A DNA stretch of 16,441 nucleotides from NCBI GenBank assembly GCA_036824465.1, contig DAITAC010000087.1, forward strand, positions 1 to 16,441. Reading direction: 5' to 3'. The notes beneath the pieces are model-generated. The model was not told the origin of the DNA and ran no database searches. It saw only the letters and a program-made list of their open reading frames with translations. Origin of the DNA: JAKOQB01 sp036824465. Its GTDB lineage: Bacteria > Pseudomonadota > Gammaproteobacteria > Burkholderiales > Burkholderiaceae_F. The position numbers and the translations under genes are program-made. Position 1 is the first letter of the stretch. Each line of letters opens with the position of its first letter. This document shows, one piece after another, positions 1-6,359 of the stretch.

Positions 1-83
1 TCGCGGCTTACCTTTGCAGCGAGCCGGCGAGCTGTTTCGTTGGCCAGGTCTTCCCACTGTGCGGCGGCTGGGTGGCGCGATAG
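1..83 (+). CDS. Short-chain dehydrogenase/reductase, C-terminal end (partial)
   Basis: The reading frame that enters at the left edge (codons from base 3, stop TAG at 81-83) gives 26 residues ending in a typical SDR C-terminus. They read L-C-S-E-P-A-S, then F-V-G-Q-V, then C-G-G-W-V. In the SDR superfamily this segment follows the last helix and ends in a D/C-G-G turn next to the substrate pocket. Everything upstream, including the Rossmann fold and the YxxxK site, lies outside the window, so substrate and exact family cannot be given. SDRs are NAD(P)-dependent cytoplasmic oxidoreductases. The match rests on a short stretch but several characteristic positions fit in order. Confidence 0.7.
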   Translation, partial: AAYLCSEPASCFVGQVFPLCGGWVAR

Positions 84-173
84 TGGGAACAACGCCCGAC
101 CCTTGGGTCCGCACGAGACAGGCGCATGCTTTCTTCGTTAATGGCGATACTGTCCGCCGATGGGAGTAAGCGT

Positions 174-401
174 ATGACGAAGCGAAGCCGAATTGTCATC
201 CTGTTGTCTACGTATCTCCTGATCCTGGCCATTGCAATCGGCATGGCTGTTTTCGACCTGTTTGGTCTCCTGCCTTTGATGCTCATGATCGGTGCAGTGG
301 GAGGCTTGCTTCATATTGGATACTTTGCGTTCTTCGAGAGCCTGCCGAACCACCTGGATGAACTGCGCAGCGGCGAGAGCCGACGACGTGGCGAAAGCTG
401 A
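174..401 (+). CDS. Small two-helix inner-membrane protein, unknown function
   Basis: This 75-residue protein starts at ATG 174, chosen because GGGAG at 162-166 lies 7 bases upstream. An in-frame ATG at 126 would add 16 residues without a visible ribosome site. Basic residues at the N-terminus (K3, R4, R6) precede two hydrophobic stretches at about residues 6-26 and 31-54, separated by a short F-D-L-F-G turn. A charged tail rich in Glu, Arg and Ser follows. This predicts a hairpin membrane protein with both ends probably in the cytoplasm. I do not recognise a family. The real-gene call rests on the ribosome site, the clear membrane pattern and its place before another plus-strand gene. The 144 bases to the next gene show nothing notable. 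Confidence 0.6.
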   Translation: MTKRSRIVILLSTYLLILAIAIGMAVFDLFGLLPLMLMIGAVGGLLHIGYFAFFESLPNHLDELRSGESRRRGES

Positions 402-545
402 TGTTCCGCGGTGGACCGACAGGGCAGACGGAAGTGCAGGCAAGTCCCGGGTGCAGCGGGCGCGGCCGGTGGTCTCGCCGTCGCGGCGGATGCGGCTTTG
501 CGCAGACTATGGCGATGACGATTTGCGTTGATGAGGGGGGGTTCA

Positions 546-986
546 ATGGGTCACGTGCATGAAGGCGGGTGCGTGTGCGGTGCCGTTCGCTATCGCGTGC
601 GTGCGCAACCGGTGGTGGGTCTTGTTTGTCACTGCAGGTTCTGCCAGCGCAGGCTCGGTAGCGCATTCGCCGTCATCGCGTATTTCAATGAGCAGGATGT
701 GGAATTCACTCAGGGACCGCTCACACAATGCGAGCATCGGTCCGATGAAAGCGGTCGTTGGCTGAAGATGGAGTTCTGTCCGCGTTGTGGAACAACGGTG
801 AGTCATACGGCCGAAGTGCGACCGGGGCTCAGAGCCATCGCTGGAGGCACGTTCGATGATCCCGACTGGTTCCGAATCGAGCGCCATATCTGGGTCCAAT
901 CTGCGCGGCCGTGGATCTCGATTCCACCGGACGTTGATGTATTTCCTCAGGGCTCTTCGGGGCCTATGGCACCGAAGCCCGTGTGA
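546..986 (+). CDS. Gfa-family zinc protein (glutathione-dependent formaldehyde-activating-like)
   Basis: The product has 146 residues. ATG 546 is preferred because the purine run AGGGGGG at 534-540 sits 5 bases upstream; TTG 528 and ATG 531 are in frame but overlap that site. The cysteine pattern is that of the Gfa/CENP-V fold: C9-x-C11, C28-x-C30-x2-C33 and C78-x2-C81-G, which normally bind two zinc ions. The G-G-C-V-C-G start and the C-H-C-x-x-C core are classic. Gfa was first described as speeding the joining of glutathione and formaldehyde, but most family members have no proven substrate. The C-terminal region has the usual P-W-I-x-I-P-P-D-V segment. A second, different Gfa protein lies 1.5 kb downstream. 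The family call is firm; the function is not. Confidence 0.9.
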   Translation: MGHVHEGGCVCGAVRYRVRAQPVVGLVCHCRFCQRRLGSAFAVIAYFNEQDVEFTQGPLTQCEHRSDESGRWLKMEFCPRCGTTVSHTAEVRPGLRAIAGGTFDDPDWFRIERHIWVQSARPWISIPPDVDVFPQGSSGPMAPKPV

Positions 987-998
987 CCTAAGCCGCTA

Positions 999-1040
999 GC
1001 GTGTCGTCCGACGCGGGGGCACGCCATGAAAACGACACGC
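999..1040 (+). repeat. 9-bp perfect inverted repeat between the Gfa gene and the hydrolase
   Basis: GCGTGTCGT at 999-1007 is the exact reverse complement of ACGACACGC at 1032-1040, with 24 bases between them. It begins 12 bases after the stop of the upstream gene and ends 34 bases before the hydrolase ATG. It could form a stem-loop that stabilises the upstream message or ends it, although there is no T run. It could also be a protein-binding inverted repeat. Confidence 0.4.
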
Positions 1041-1074
1041 GCCGGTTAACTCTTTGCCAACTCGCTCGACAAAC

Positions 1075-1941
1075 ATGCGCCGCGCGATCGTCGCTGCATC
1101 GCTTGTGGTGGTTGTCCTCAGCGCTGCCTGTGTGCTGGGCGCTGGCGAATTGCTCACGCGGCCCGCGCTTCGCTCGAACGGCGAGCCGCCGACCGACCTC
1201 GACGCGGTGCGCGTCACCTTTGCATCGCGGAGTGGAGCAATCGTTCACGGTTGGCTGACAAACGCCGGACCCGGTGCGTCGGCCGTTCTCCTGCTGCACC
1301 CAGTGCGCAGCAACCGCAGCGAGATGCTGGGGCGCGCAAGGTTCTTGCGGAGGCTGGGCTACGCCGTCCTCCTCATCGATCTGCAGGCCCACGGCGAAAC
1401 CGAGGGCGAACGAATCACCTTCGGATGGAAGGAATCGGATGACGTGGCCGCCGCGGCCACCTTCCTCCGCGAGCGGTTTCCGGATTCGAAGATCGGGGTC
1501 ATCGGTGTGTCGCTCGGGGGCGCTGCGCTCCTGCTCGCAAATCCGGCGCCCAAGGTGGAAGCGGTGGTCCTGGAGGCGGTGTATCCCGACATCGACACGG
1601 CGGTCCGAAACCGACTTCGACTTCATGCCGGCACCTGGGCCGAATCGTTGTCCGGGTTGCTGTTGCTTCAACTGCCCCTTCGGCTCGGAATCTCCTCGGA
1701 TCAGCTTCGCCCGATTGATCGAGCTGGCGAGCTCGGGGCTCCAGCGCTTGTTGTCAGCGGCATGCTTGATCAGCACACGACGGTCCAGGACGCCCGGCGC
1801 CTGTTCGCCGCGTTGAGGGCCCCCAAGGAACTCTGGCTGGTCGAGGGAGCAGGTCATGTCAATCTGCACCAGTTCTCCCCAACGCTCTATGAAGCGCGTA
1901 TCGGAGCTTTCCTCGCGCGGTATCTCGAGCGAAAGGGCTGA
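1075..1941 (+). CDS. Alpha/beta-hydrolase with N-terminal membrane/export segment
   Basis: The product has 288 residues from ATG 1075; a TTG at 1054 would add 7 residues and lacks support. Residues 2-27 are basic then strongly hydrophobic, so the protein is probably exported or anchored with its catalytic domain outside the cytoplasm. The hydrolase domain starts near residue 45. L-L-L-H-P at about 72-76 is the oxyanion strand-loop. The nucleophile elbow is G-V-S-L-G-G with Ser146, the acid is likely Asp232 in M-L-D-Q-H-T, and the base is His261 in G-A-G-H-V-N. This is the serine hydrolase triad in the right order. An H-G-E segment near residues 106-108 and the overall layout resemble the acyl-peptidase-like or BAAT-like hydrolases often annotated as alpha/beta-fold hydrolases. 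The substrate is unknown. The gene sits between two Gfa genes. Confidence 0.85.
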   Translation: MRRAIVAASLVVVVLSAACVLGAGELLTRPALRSNGEPPTDLDAVRVTFASRSGAIVHGWLTNAGPGASAVLLLHPVRSNRSEMLGRARFLRRLGYAVLLIDLQAHGETEGERITFGWKESDDVAAAATFLRERFPDSKIGVIGVSLGGAALLLANPAPKVEAVVLEAVYPDIDTAVRNRLRLHAGTWAESLSGLLLLQLPLRLGISSDQLRPIDRAGELGAPALVVSGMLDQHTTVQDARRLFAALRAPKELWLVEGAGHVNLHQFSPTLYEARIGAFLARYLERKG

Positions 1942-2025
1942 CAATGCGTTGGGAATGATTTGCCGCCGGGCTGCGCTTGCCTTACTGACGCGGCCCCTGA
2001 ACGACAGCGTAAGGTTTGACGCCCG

Positions 2026-2412
2026 ATGACGATCGCGACTGCGACTGCGGACGACTGGTTGAAGAAGTACGGTCAGGCGTGGGAGGAACGCGCTCCTCAC
2101 ATGGCCGCCCAACTCTTTGCAGAGGACTGCCGCTACTATGAAACGCCGTTCTCCGAACCGCAGATCGGTCGGGACGGTGTGCTCAAGTATTGGCAGGCCG
2201 TTCCCGAGGGACAGATTGACGTCGCGTTCCACTACCGGGTGCTTTCGGTCCAATCGCACACCGTCATTGCCCACTGGAGCGCATCGTTTACGCGCATCTC
2301 GAGCCGCGTCCGCGTCCGGCTTGATGGTGTGTTTCTACTGGAGTTCAACGATCAGGGCCTGTGCAGCACGTTGCGAGAGTGGTGGCATCGTGACGAGACG
2401 CCGCAGCTCTGA
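2026..2412 (+). CDS. NTF2-like / SnoaL-like domain protein
   Basis: The product has 128 residues from ATG 2026. AAGG at 2011-2014 is a distant but possible ribosome site; it lies in the 3' arm of a short inverted repeat (CCTTAC 1980-1985 with GTAAGG 2009-2014). The pattern is that of the NTF2 fold: an N-terminal helix (W-L-x-K-Y-x-x-A-W-E), a loop around A-x-L-F-A-E-D-C-R-Y-Y-E-T-P-F, then G-R-D-G-V-L-K-Y-W. After this come beta strands ending in L-R-E-W-W-H-R. Proteins of this group act as isomerases, cyclases or small-ligand pockets. Catalytic residues cannot be assigned from sequence alone. The protein is probably cytoplasmic. The next gene starts 104 bases downstream. Confidence 0.75.
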   Translation: MTIATATADDWLKKYGQAWEERAPHMAAQLFAEDCRYYETPFSEPQIGRDGVLKYWQAVPEGQIDVAFHYRVLSVQSHTVIAHWSASFTRISSRVRVRLDGVFLLEFNDQGLCSTLREWWHRDETPQL

Positions 2413-2516
2413 CATTTCTGTCGGCGCCGAGACTCGCGTGCGTGTCGTTGTTCACCGTGGCGAGCCGGCGGCCTGCGCACATTTCAAGCATCACGATCGC
2501 GCAGAAAGGACTTGGC

Positions 2517-3038
2517 GTGTCAGCGACCGATGACTTCCCGCTCGAGGGCGGCTGCGGCTGCCGCTATATCCGCTTCCGGATGCAGACCCGGCCACTGTTT
2601 GTCCACTGTTGTCACTGTCGCTGGTGCCAGCGCGAAACCGGCGCCGCATTTGCGCTGAACGCGATGATCGAAGCCGACAGAGTCAGCCTCCTGAGCGGCG
2701 AGCCCGACCTCGTGGACACACCGTCGGAAAGTGGCCTGGGCCAGAAGATCGCCCGCTGCCCCAAGTGTCGCATCGCGGTCTGGAGCAACTATGCCGGCGC
2801 GAACCCGGTGGTGAATTTCGTCCGCGTTGGTACGCTTGATCAACCGGACCATCTGCCGCCCGACATCCACATCTTCACCGCATCGAAGCAGCCCTGGGTG
2901 ATCATCCCGTCCCATATGCCCGCGGTGCCGGAATACTACGAGCGGGAGAAGTTCTGGCCCGCCGAAAGCCTCGCACGCAGGCAGGCGCTGTTGCCGGCGA
3001 TCGAGGCGTACCAGGCACAGTTGAAACCGCAAACCTGA
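2517..3038 (+). CDS. Second Gfa-family zinc protein, with C-terminal extension
   Basis: The GTG at 2517 is chosen because AAAGGA at 2505-2510 lies 6 bases upstream. The open frame extends back to GTG 2442 but those 25 residues do not look like part of the fold. The 173-residue product has the Gfa zinc ligands: C13-x-C15, C32-x-C34-x2-C37 (with an extra C31) and C81-x2-C84. It differs from the first copy at several points. The Gly after the last CxxC is replaced by Arg (C-P-K-C-R), and about 35 charged residues rich in Glu, Arg and Ala follow the P-W-V-I-I-P motif. This looks like a distinct subfamily, not a recent duplicate. It is probably cytoplasmic. The family is clear; the reaction is unknown. 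Confidence 0.88.
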   Translation: MSATDDFPLEGGCGCRYIRFRMQTRPLFVHCCHCRWCQRETGAAFALNAMIEADRVSLLSGEPDLVDTPSESGLGQKIARCPKCRIAVWSNYAGANPVVNFVRVGTLDQPDHLPPDIHIFTASKQPWVIIPSHMPAVPEYYEREKFWPAESLARRQALLPAIEAYQAQLKPQT

Positions 3039-3080
3039 ATCCATCATGCTGCGACCCCGGACAACCAAGGAAGCGCACAA

Positions 3081-3566
3081 GTGACCGTCCTGGTCCCCAT
3101 GAGCGAATCCGAGTACGCGGCATACCTTAAGGATGCGGTTCCGGACTTCGCCCGCGACAAGGTCACCTCCGGTCAATGGGCGAAAGAGAACGCGCAGGAC
3201 CTTGCGCGCGCCGGGTTCGAGGAGCTGTTGCCCCAGGGCCTGGCGACGCCCGACAACTTTCTCTACGAGATTCGGGCAACACCCGAAGGGCCCGCGATCG
3301 GCGTGCTCTGGTTTGCCGTCCAGGACCGCGCCGGAAAGAAGGTCGCCTACGTGTACGACGTGCTGGTAAGGCCGGAACATCGGAACAAGGGGCACGCCAC
3401 ACGCGCATTTCTTGCCCTTGAAGAGATGGCCCCCTCGCTCGGCCTGGCGGGCATTGGCCTGCACGTGTTTGGCCACAACACGCGCGCACACGCCCTGTAT
3501 GTCAGGCTGGGCTACCACGTGACCAATATCAACATGTTCAAGGGCATTGGACGCACACGTGCCTGA
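3081..3566 (+). CDS. GNAT-family N-acetyltransferase
   Basis: The product has 161 residues, starting at GTG 3081 with AAGGAAG at 3066-3072 8 bases upstream. The acetyl-CoA motif A is well formed at residues 90-108: beta strand Y-V-Y-D-V-L-V, then R-P-x-x-R-x-K-G-H-A with R101 and G104 in the pyrophosphate loop. Motif B follows at about 126-147: L-H-V-F-G-H-N-x-x-A-x-x-L-Y-x-x-L-G-Y, the usual GNAT ending with Asn and Tyr in place. Residues 1-60 form the acceptor-binding half and are not diagnostic. The fold transfers acetyl from acetyl-CoA to an amine; the acceptor cannot be named. The gene follows the Gfa gene after 42 bases and precedes another GNAT by 47, so these genes may be co-transcribed. 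Confidence 0.88.
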   Translation: MTVLVPMSESEYAAYLKDAVPDFARDKVTSGQWAKENAQDLARAGFEELLPQGLATPDNFLYEIRATPEGPAIGVLWFAVQDRAGKKVAYVYDVLVRPEHRNKGHATRAFLALEEMAPSLGLAGIGLHVFGHNTRAHALYVRLGYHVTNINMFKGIGRTRA

Positions 3567-3613
3567 GCAACTCGTCGAGCAGACAGGCAAAGACGAACCG
3601 CGAGGCGACGCGC

Positions 3614-4156
3614 ATGTCAATGGGTAAGCCGCTGATGCGTGTGATCGAAAGCGCGCGCCTCACGCTTGAGCCGCAGTGCGCAGCGCACGCGGAAGAGATG
3701 TTCGCCGTGCTCAGCGATCCGGCGATCTACGAATACGAGAACGGGCCGCCGCAATCTTTGGAGTGGCTGCACCACAGGTTCATGCTGCTGGAGACGCGGC
3801 TGTCTGCAGACGGCAAGGAGCAATGGCTCAACTGGGTGGTTCGGCTGCGCGGCCGCGAACTGATCGGCTACGTCCAGGCGACAGTGATGCCGGGTTCGCG
3901 CGCCCTCGTTGCTTACGAACTGAACAGCAGGTACTGGCGCAATGGCTTCGGCAGCGAGGCCGTCACCACGATGATCGATGAGTTGGACGCAACGTATGGA
4001 GTGAACACCGTCGTCGCGGTCTTCAAGAGCAGGAACGATCGCTCCCGCGGACTGCTCCGGGCCCTTGGCTTCTCGCCAGCCTCGGCTCAGGAGGCGCAGT
4101 CACTCAACGCCGAAACTGATGAAAGCGTCATGGTGCGAAAGGTTCGTACTGAATAA
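3614..4156 (+). CDS. GNAT acetyltransferase of the RimJ/RimL type
   Basis: The product has 180 residues from ATG 3614, with a GAGG at 3602-3605 8 bases upstream. The opening I-E-S-A-R-L-T-L-E-P is the hallmark of the Acetyltransf_3 (RimJ/RimL) branch. Next come D-P-x-I-Y-E-Y near residue 35, a central strand ending L-I-G-Y-V-Q-A, and the acetyl-CoA loop Y-W-R-N-G-F-G-S-E-A at about 107-116. The final part N-D-R-S-x-G-L-L-x-x-L-G-F is typical. RimJ and RimL acetylate ribosomal protein N-termini, but most homologues act on other small or protein amines, so no substrate is given. It is not closely related to the GNAT just upstream. A GC hairpin directly follows its stop codon, which may mark the end of the upstream gene group. 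Confidence 0.87.
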   Translation: MSMGKPLMRVIESARLTLEPQCAAHAEEMFAVLSDPAIYEYENGPPQSLEWLHHRFMLLETRLSADGKEQWLNWVVRLRGRELIGYVQATVMPGSRALVAYELNSRYWRNGFGSEAVTTMIDELDATYGVNTVVAVFKSRNDRSRGLLRALGFSPASAQEAQSLNAETDESVMVRKVRTE

Positions 4157-4161
4157 GCGAC

Positions 4162-4176
4162 GCGCGCCCCGCGCGC
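4162..4176 (+). terminator. GC hairpin after the RimJ-type acetyltransferase, possible terminator
   Basis: GCGCGC at 4162-4167 and GCGCGC at 4171-4176 form a perfect 6-bp stem with a CCC loop. It begins 5 bases after the TAA stop. No T run follows, so it is at best a weak or factor-assisted terminator. The rest of the 234-base gap before the nitrilase holds a mini-ORF (4316-4357) and no other gene I can support. Confidence 0.35.
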
Positions 4177-4315
4177 TGGAAATGACCCGGCTCACTGCAG
4201 AAAACAGACGCAACCGTACCTTGAGAGACAGAGCAGAAGTTGGCCGCAGAAGCTGACGGGCGCCCGGGAGGCACGCGAGGAAAGTTGCCGCCCGCGCCGA
4301 TACGGAGTCACGTCA

Positions 4316-4357
4316 ATGAACGTCGCTCGAACGACGGTCGTGCAGGCGGTCGCCTAA
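4316..4357 (+). other. 13-codon mini-ORF resembling the nitrilase N-terminus (leader or relic)
   Basis: ATG 4316 is preceded by GGAG at 4304-4307 with an 8-base gap, and the frame ends at TAA 4355-4357, 33 bases before the nitrilase ATG. The 13-residue product is M-N-V-A-R-T-T-V-V-Q-A-V-A. The nitrilase has K-V-R-V-A-V-V-Q-A-G-A at residues 9-19, so R, V-V-Q-A and the final A line up. The DNA also aligns past the stop: CAGGCGG, then GATC, then GTTCG occur in the same order in both, with CTAA extra in the upstream copy. It may be a short duplicated relic of a nitrilase 5' end or a translated leader. It could also be chance. Confidence 0.35.
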
Positions 4358-4390
4358 GATCAGGTTCGCCAGAATCGGGAGAAAAGACCC

Positions 4391-5338
4391 ATGAGCTCGA
4401 TCAGCAGGGAAGAAAAGGTCCGGGTCGCGGTGGTTCAGGCGGGCGCGATCCTGTTCGATACTGAGGCCTGCATCGACAAGGCGATCCGCTTCACGGGGGA
4501 GGCGGCCGCCAAGGGCGCGAAAGTGGTTCTGTTTCCTGAAGCGTTTGTCGTCGGTTACCCGAAGGGACTGAACTATGGCCTCGTCGTCGGCGCGCGTGAT
4601 CCGGCCGGACGCGAGGAATTCCGCCTGTACCTCGATGCAGCGATCGAAGTGCCGGGACCGCAGACGCATAGGTTAGGAGAAGCTGCCGCCGCGCACGGCG
4701 TGTACCTCGTGATCGGCGTGATCGAGCGCGAGCTGGGAACGTGCTACTGCACGGTGCTCTTCTTCGGCCCGGACGGCGCGCTGCTCGGCAAGCATCGCAA
4801 GCTGATGCCGACCGCGCTCGAGAGAATGATCTGGGGTTTTGGCGATGGCTCGACGCTTACAGTCGTCGACAGCCCGTACGGCAAGATCGGCTCGGTGATC
4901 TGCTGGGAAAACTACATGCCGATGCTGCGCATGGCGATGTACGCGAAGAACGTCGCGCTGTACTGCGCGCCGACGGCGGACGACCGCGACACCTGGCTCG
5001 CGTCGATGCAGCACATCGCGCTCGAAGGCCGATGCTTCGTGCTGACTGCGTGCCAGTTCCTGCGCAAACGCGAATTCCCGCCGAGCGTCCGCGTGTCGCT
5101 CGGCGATTCGCCGGACGCGATCATCATGCGCGGCGGCAGTGCGATCGTGAGCCCGCTCGGCAAAGTGCTGGCGGGACCGAACTTCGAAGGTGAAACGATC
5201 CTGACCGCCGAACTCGACCTGAATGACATCGGGCGCGGCAAGTTCGATTTCGATGCTGCCGGTCACTACAGCCGGCCTGACGTGTTCCAGCTCGTCGTCA
5301 ATGAGAAACCGATGGCGGCGGTGGTGGCGAAATCGTAG
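4391..5338 (+). CDS. Nitrilase (carbon-nitrogen hydrolase)
   Basis: The product has 315 residues. ATG 4391 has GGGAGA at 4377-4382 8 bases upstream. The Glu-Lys-Cys triad of the superfamily is complete: Glu50 in F-P-E-A-F-V-x-G-Y-P, Lys137 in K-H-R-K-L-M-P-T, and Cys171 in C-W-E-N-Y-M-P. A further conserved Glu144 follows the Lys motif. The C-W-E-N-Y-M-P form is that of true nitrilases, which convert nitriles to the carboxylic acid and ammonia, and not of amidases or the Nit/Fhit branch. The D-T-W segment near residue 197 and the F-D-F-D-A-x-G-H-Y-x-R-P-D ending are also typical. It is cytoplasmic, and the family forms spiral oligomers. Aliphatic, arylacetonitrile and cyanide-type enzymes cannot be told apart here. 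A GNAT gene starts 9 bases after the stop, so the two are probably co-transcribed. Confidence 0.93.
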   Translation: MSSISREEKVRVAVVQAGAILFDTEACIDKAIRFTGEAAAKGAKVVLFPEAFVVGYPKGLNYGLVVGARDPAGREEFRLYLDAAIEVPGPQTHRLGEAAAAHGVYLVIGVIERELGTCYCTVLFFGPDGALLGKHRKLMPTALERMIWGFGDGSTLTVVDSPYGKIGSVICWENYMPMLRMAMYAKNVALYCAPTADDRDTWLASMQHIALEGRCFVLTACQFLRKREFPPSVRVSLGDSPDAIIMRGGSAIVSPLGKVLAGPNFEGETILTAELDLNDIGRGKFDFDAAGHYSRPDVFQLVVNEKPMAAVVAKS

Positions 5339-5347
5339 GGCGGGGCG

Positions 5348-5830
5348 GTGACCGCCCTGAACATCTCCCTGCGCGCGGCCACGACCGAGGATGCATCGCG
5401 CGTCGCGCAGATCCTGCTCGTTTCGCGCAAGGCTTTTCAGCCATACGCACGCGCTGCGCACACGGATGACGAGGTCCACGCCTGGGTGCGCGGGACACTG
5501 ATTCCATCCGGCGGCGTCACCATCGCTCTGTCGCAGGCGTTACCGGTGGCGGTCCTTGCCACTGCGCGCGATGGCATTACAAGCTGGGTGACGCAGTTGT
5601 TCGTCGATCCACGATTTGTCGGGAAGGGCATTGGCACGACACTGCTCATGCACGCGCTGCGGACATTGCCGTTGCCCATCCGGCTCTACACTTTTCAGCA
5701 GAACATGCGCGCGCGCGGTTTCTACGAACGCCACGGATTCAGGGCGATCGCGTTCACGGACGGAAGTTCGAATGAGGAGCATTGTCCTGACGTGCTCTAC
5801 GAACTCGCCGCGGCGCCGATTGCGAACTGA
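5348..5830 (+). CDS. GNAT-family N-acetyltransferase, downstream of nitrilase
   Basis: The product has 160 residues from GTG 5348, 9 bases after the nitrilase stop. The upstream GGGCGGGG is a poor ribosome site, so translation may depend on coupling to the nitrilase. The start I-S-L-R-A-A-T-x-E-D-A is a standard GNAT opening. The acetyl-CoA motif A is at residues 83-100, Q-L-F-V-D-P-x-F-V-G-K-G-I-G-T-x-L-L, with the Q/R-x-x-G-x-G loop as G-K-G-I-G. Motif B ends in N-M-x-A-R-G-F-Y-E-R-H-G-F. It is cytoplasmic and its acceptor is unknown. The close spacing suggests a job linked to nitrile metabolism, but only as inference. The wider Nit1C cluster (nitrilase, radical SAM, GNAT and others) is not present. 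Confidence 0.88.
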   Translation: MTALNISLRAATTEDASRVAQILLVSRKAFQPYARAAHTDDEVHAWVRGTLIPSGGVTIALSQALPVAVLATARDGITSWVTQLFVDPRFVGKGIGTTLLMHALRTLPLPIRLYTFQQNMRARGFYERHGFRAIAFTDGSSNEEHCPDVLYELAAAPIAN

Positions 5831-5846
5831 GTACCTACGTGGGGGT

Positions 5847-5867
5847 TACCCTGGTTTCGCCGGGGTA
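5847..5867 (+). terminator. Hairpin after the nitrilase-GNAT pair, likely terminator
   Basis: TACCCTGG at 5847-5854 pairs with CCGGGGTA at 5860-5867 through a TTTCG loop, with 7 Watson-Crick pairs and one G-T pair. It starts 16 bases after the stop of the acetyltransferase. No T run follows. Its position fits the end of the nitrilase-GNAT unit. Confidence 0.45.
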
Positions 5868-6128
5868 CGCGACGCGCCGACCGGCGCCTTCTCCCGCATC
5901 AGCGGGGCCAAAGGCCGGAAGAACGACCGGCCCTGCGGTCTGTCGGCCGGCCGACGCCGGATGCGCCCGCAAGCGCGGCCGTGGAACCGGCGGGGAACGA
6001 GGGAGGGATTCGCTCCGATATGCATGCATTCTTCCCTCACCCCGATCCTCTTCCACTCATGTGGGAGAGGGAGCTTTCAAGCCTTGCCGCCGACTCCCTG
6101 GAAAGGCCTGCAGGACGATGTGGAGCAA
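5868..6128. repeat. Hairpin-rich intergenic stretch, possible decayed REP-like elements
   Basis: No gene is supported here. The stretch holds several inverted repeats. CCCGC/GCGGG at 5893-5897 and 5902-5906 has a 4-base loop. GGCCGG/CCGGCC at 5913-5918 and 5927-5932 has an 8-base loop. A perfect 14-base palindrome GTCGGCCGGCCGAC lies at 5942-5955. Finally there is a 10-bp stem at 6047-6056 and 6061-6070 (arm CCTCTTCCAC, one G-T pair) with loop TCAT. The C-T-rich arm followed by a GGGAGAGG arm is reminiscent of short dispersed elements common in proteobacteria. No second copy is in this window, so that identity is unproven. Confidence 0.45.
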
Positions 6129-6134
6129 ATGCGG

Positions 6135-6359
6135 ATGAGAAAGATTAGGGTCAAGGTGAAGCCCAACGCGCGCACGTCGGCGCTGGAGCCGCTCGACGAT
6201 GGCACATGGCTGGCACACCTCAAGTCACCGCCGGTCGACGGCAAGGCAAACGAGGAACTCATCACACTGATCGCCAGGCACTTCGAACTGCGCAAGGCGC
6301 AGGTCTCGATCAGGAGCGGCGCCTCGGGCCGCTTGAAGCTGGTGCAGATCGAGGACTGA
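6135..6359 (+). CDS. DUF167 / YggU family protein
   Basis: The product has 74 residues from ATG 6135, with GGAG at 6122-6125 9 bases upstream. ATG 6129 is in frame two codons earlier but lies only 3 bases from that site. The sequence has the family's signature order: V-K-V-K-P-N-A-R near the start, W-L-A-H-L-K-S-P-P-V-D-G-K-A-N-E-E-L in the middle, and V-x-I-x-S-G-A-S-G-R-L-K at the end. The length fits the family, a small alpha/beta cytoplasmic protein widely conserved and often beside yggT or proC. Neither neighbour is present here, so this copy is displaced. No biochemical role is established. The 189 bases that follow hold no gene I can support. Confidence 0.9.
   Translation: MRKIRVKVKPNARTSALEPLDDGTWLAHLKSPPVDGKANEELITLIARHFELRKAQVSIRSGASGRLKLVQIED

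Noticed and set aside
1075..1155. Lipoprotein signal in the alpha/beta-hydrolase (L-S-A-A-C, Cys19)
   Set aside because: The -3 position is Ser instead of Leu or a similar residue. A plain membrane anchor or signal peptide fits as well.
988..2274. 428-codon open frame on the minus strand
   Set aside because: It lies opposite the alpha/beta-hydrolase and the NTF2-like gene. Its product is Arg-, His- and Gln-rich with no domain pattern, as expected for an antisense shadow in GC-rich DNA.
2520..3620. 366-codon open frame on the minus strand
   Set aside because: It is antisense to the second Gfa gene and a GNAT gene, both of which have clear family motifs and ribosome sites.
4391..5830. Nit1C nitrilase cluster
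   Set aside because: Only a nitrilase and a GNAT are present. The radical SAM, AIR synthase-like and flavoprotein genes of that cluster are missing, and the order differs.
5616..6134. N-terminal extension of the DUF167 frame back to 5616
   Set aside because: The first part overlaps the GNAT gene in another frame and then runs through the hairpin-rich gap. The family is about 75-100 residues long.
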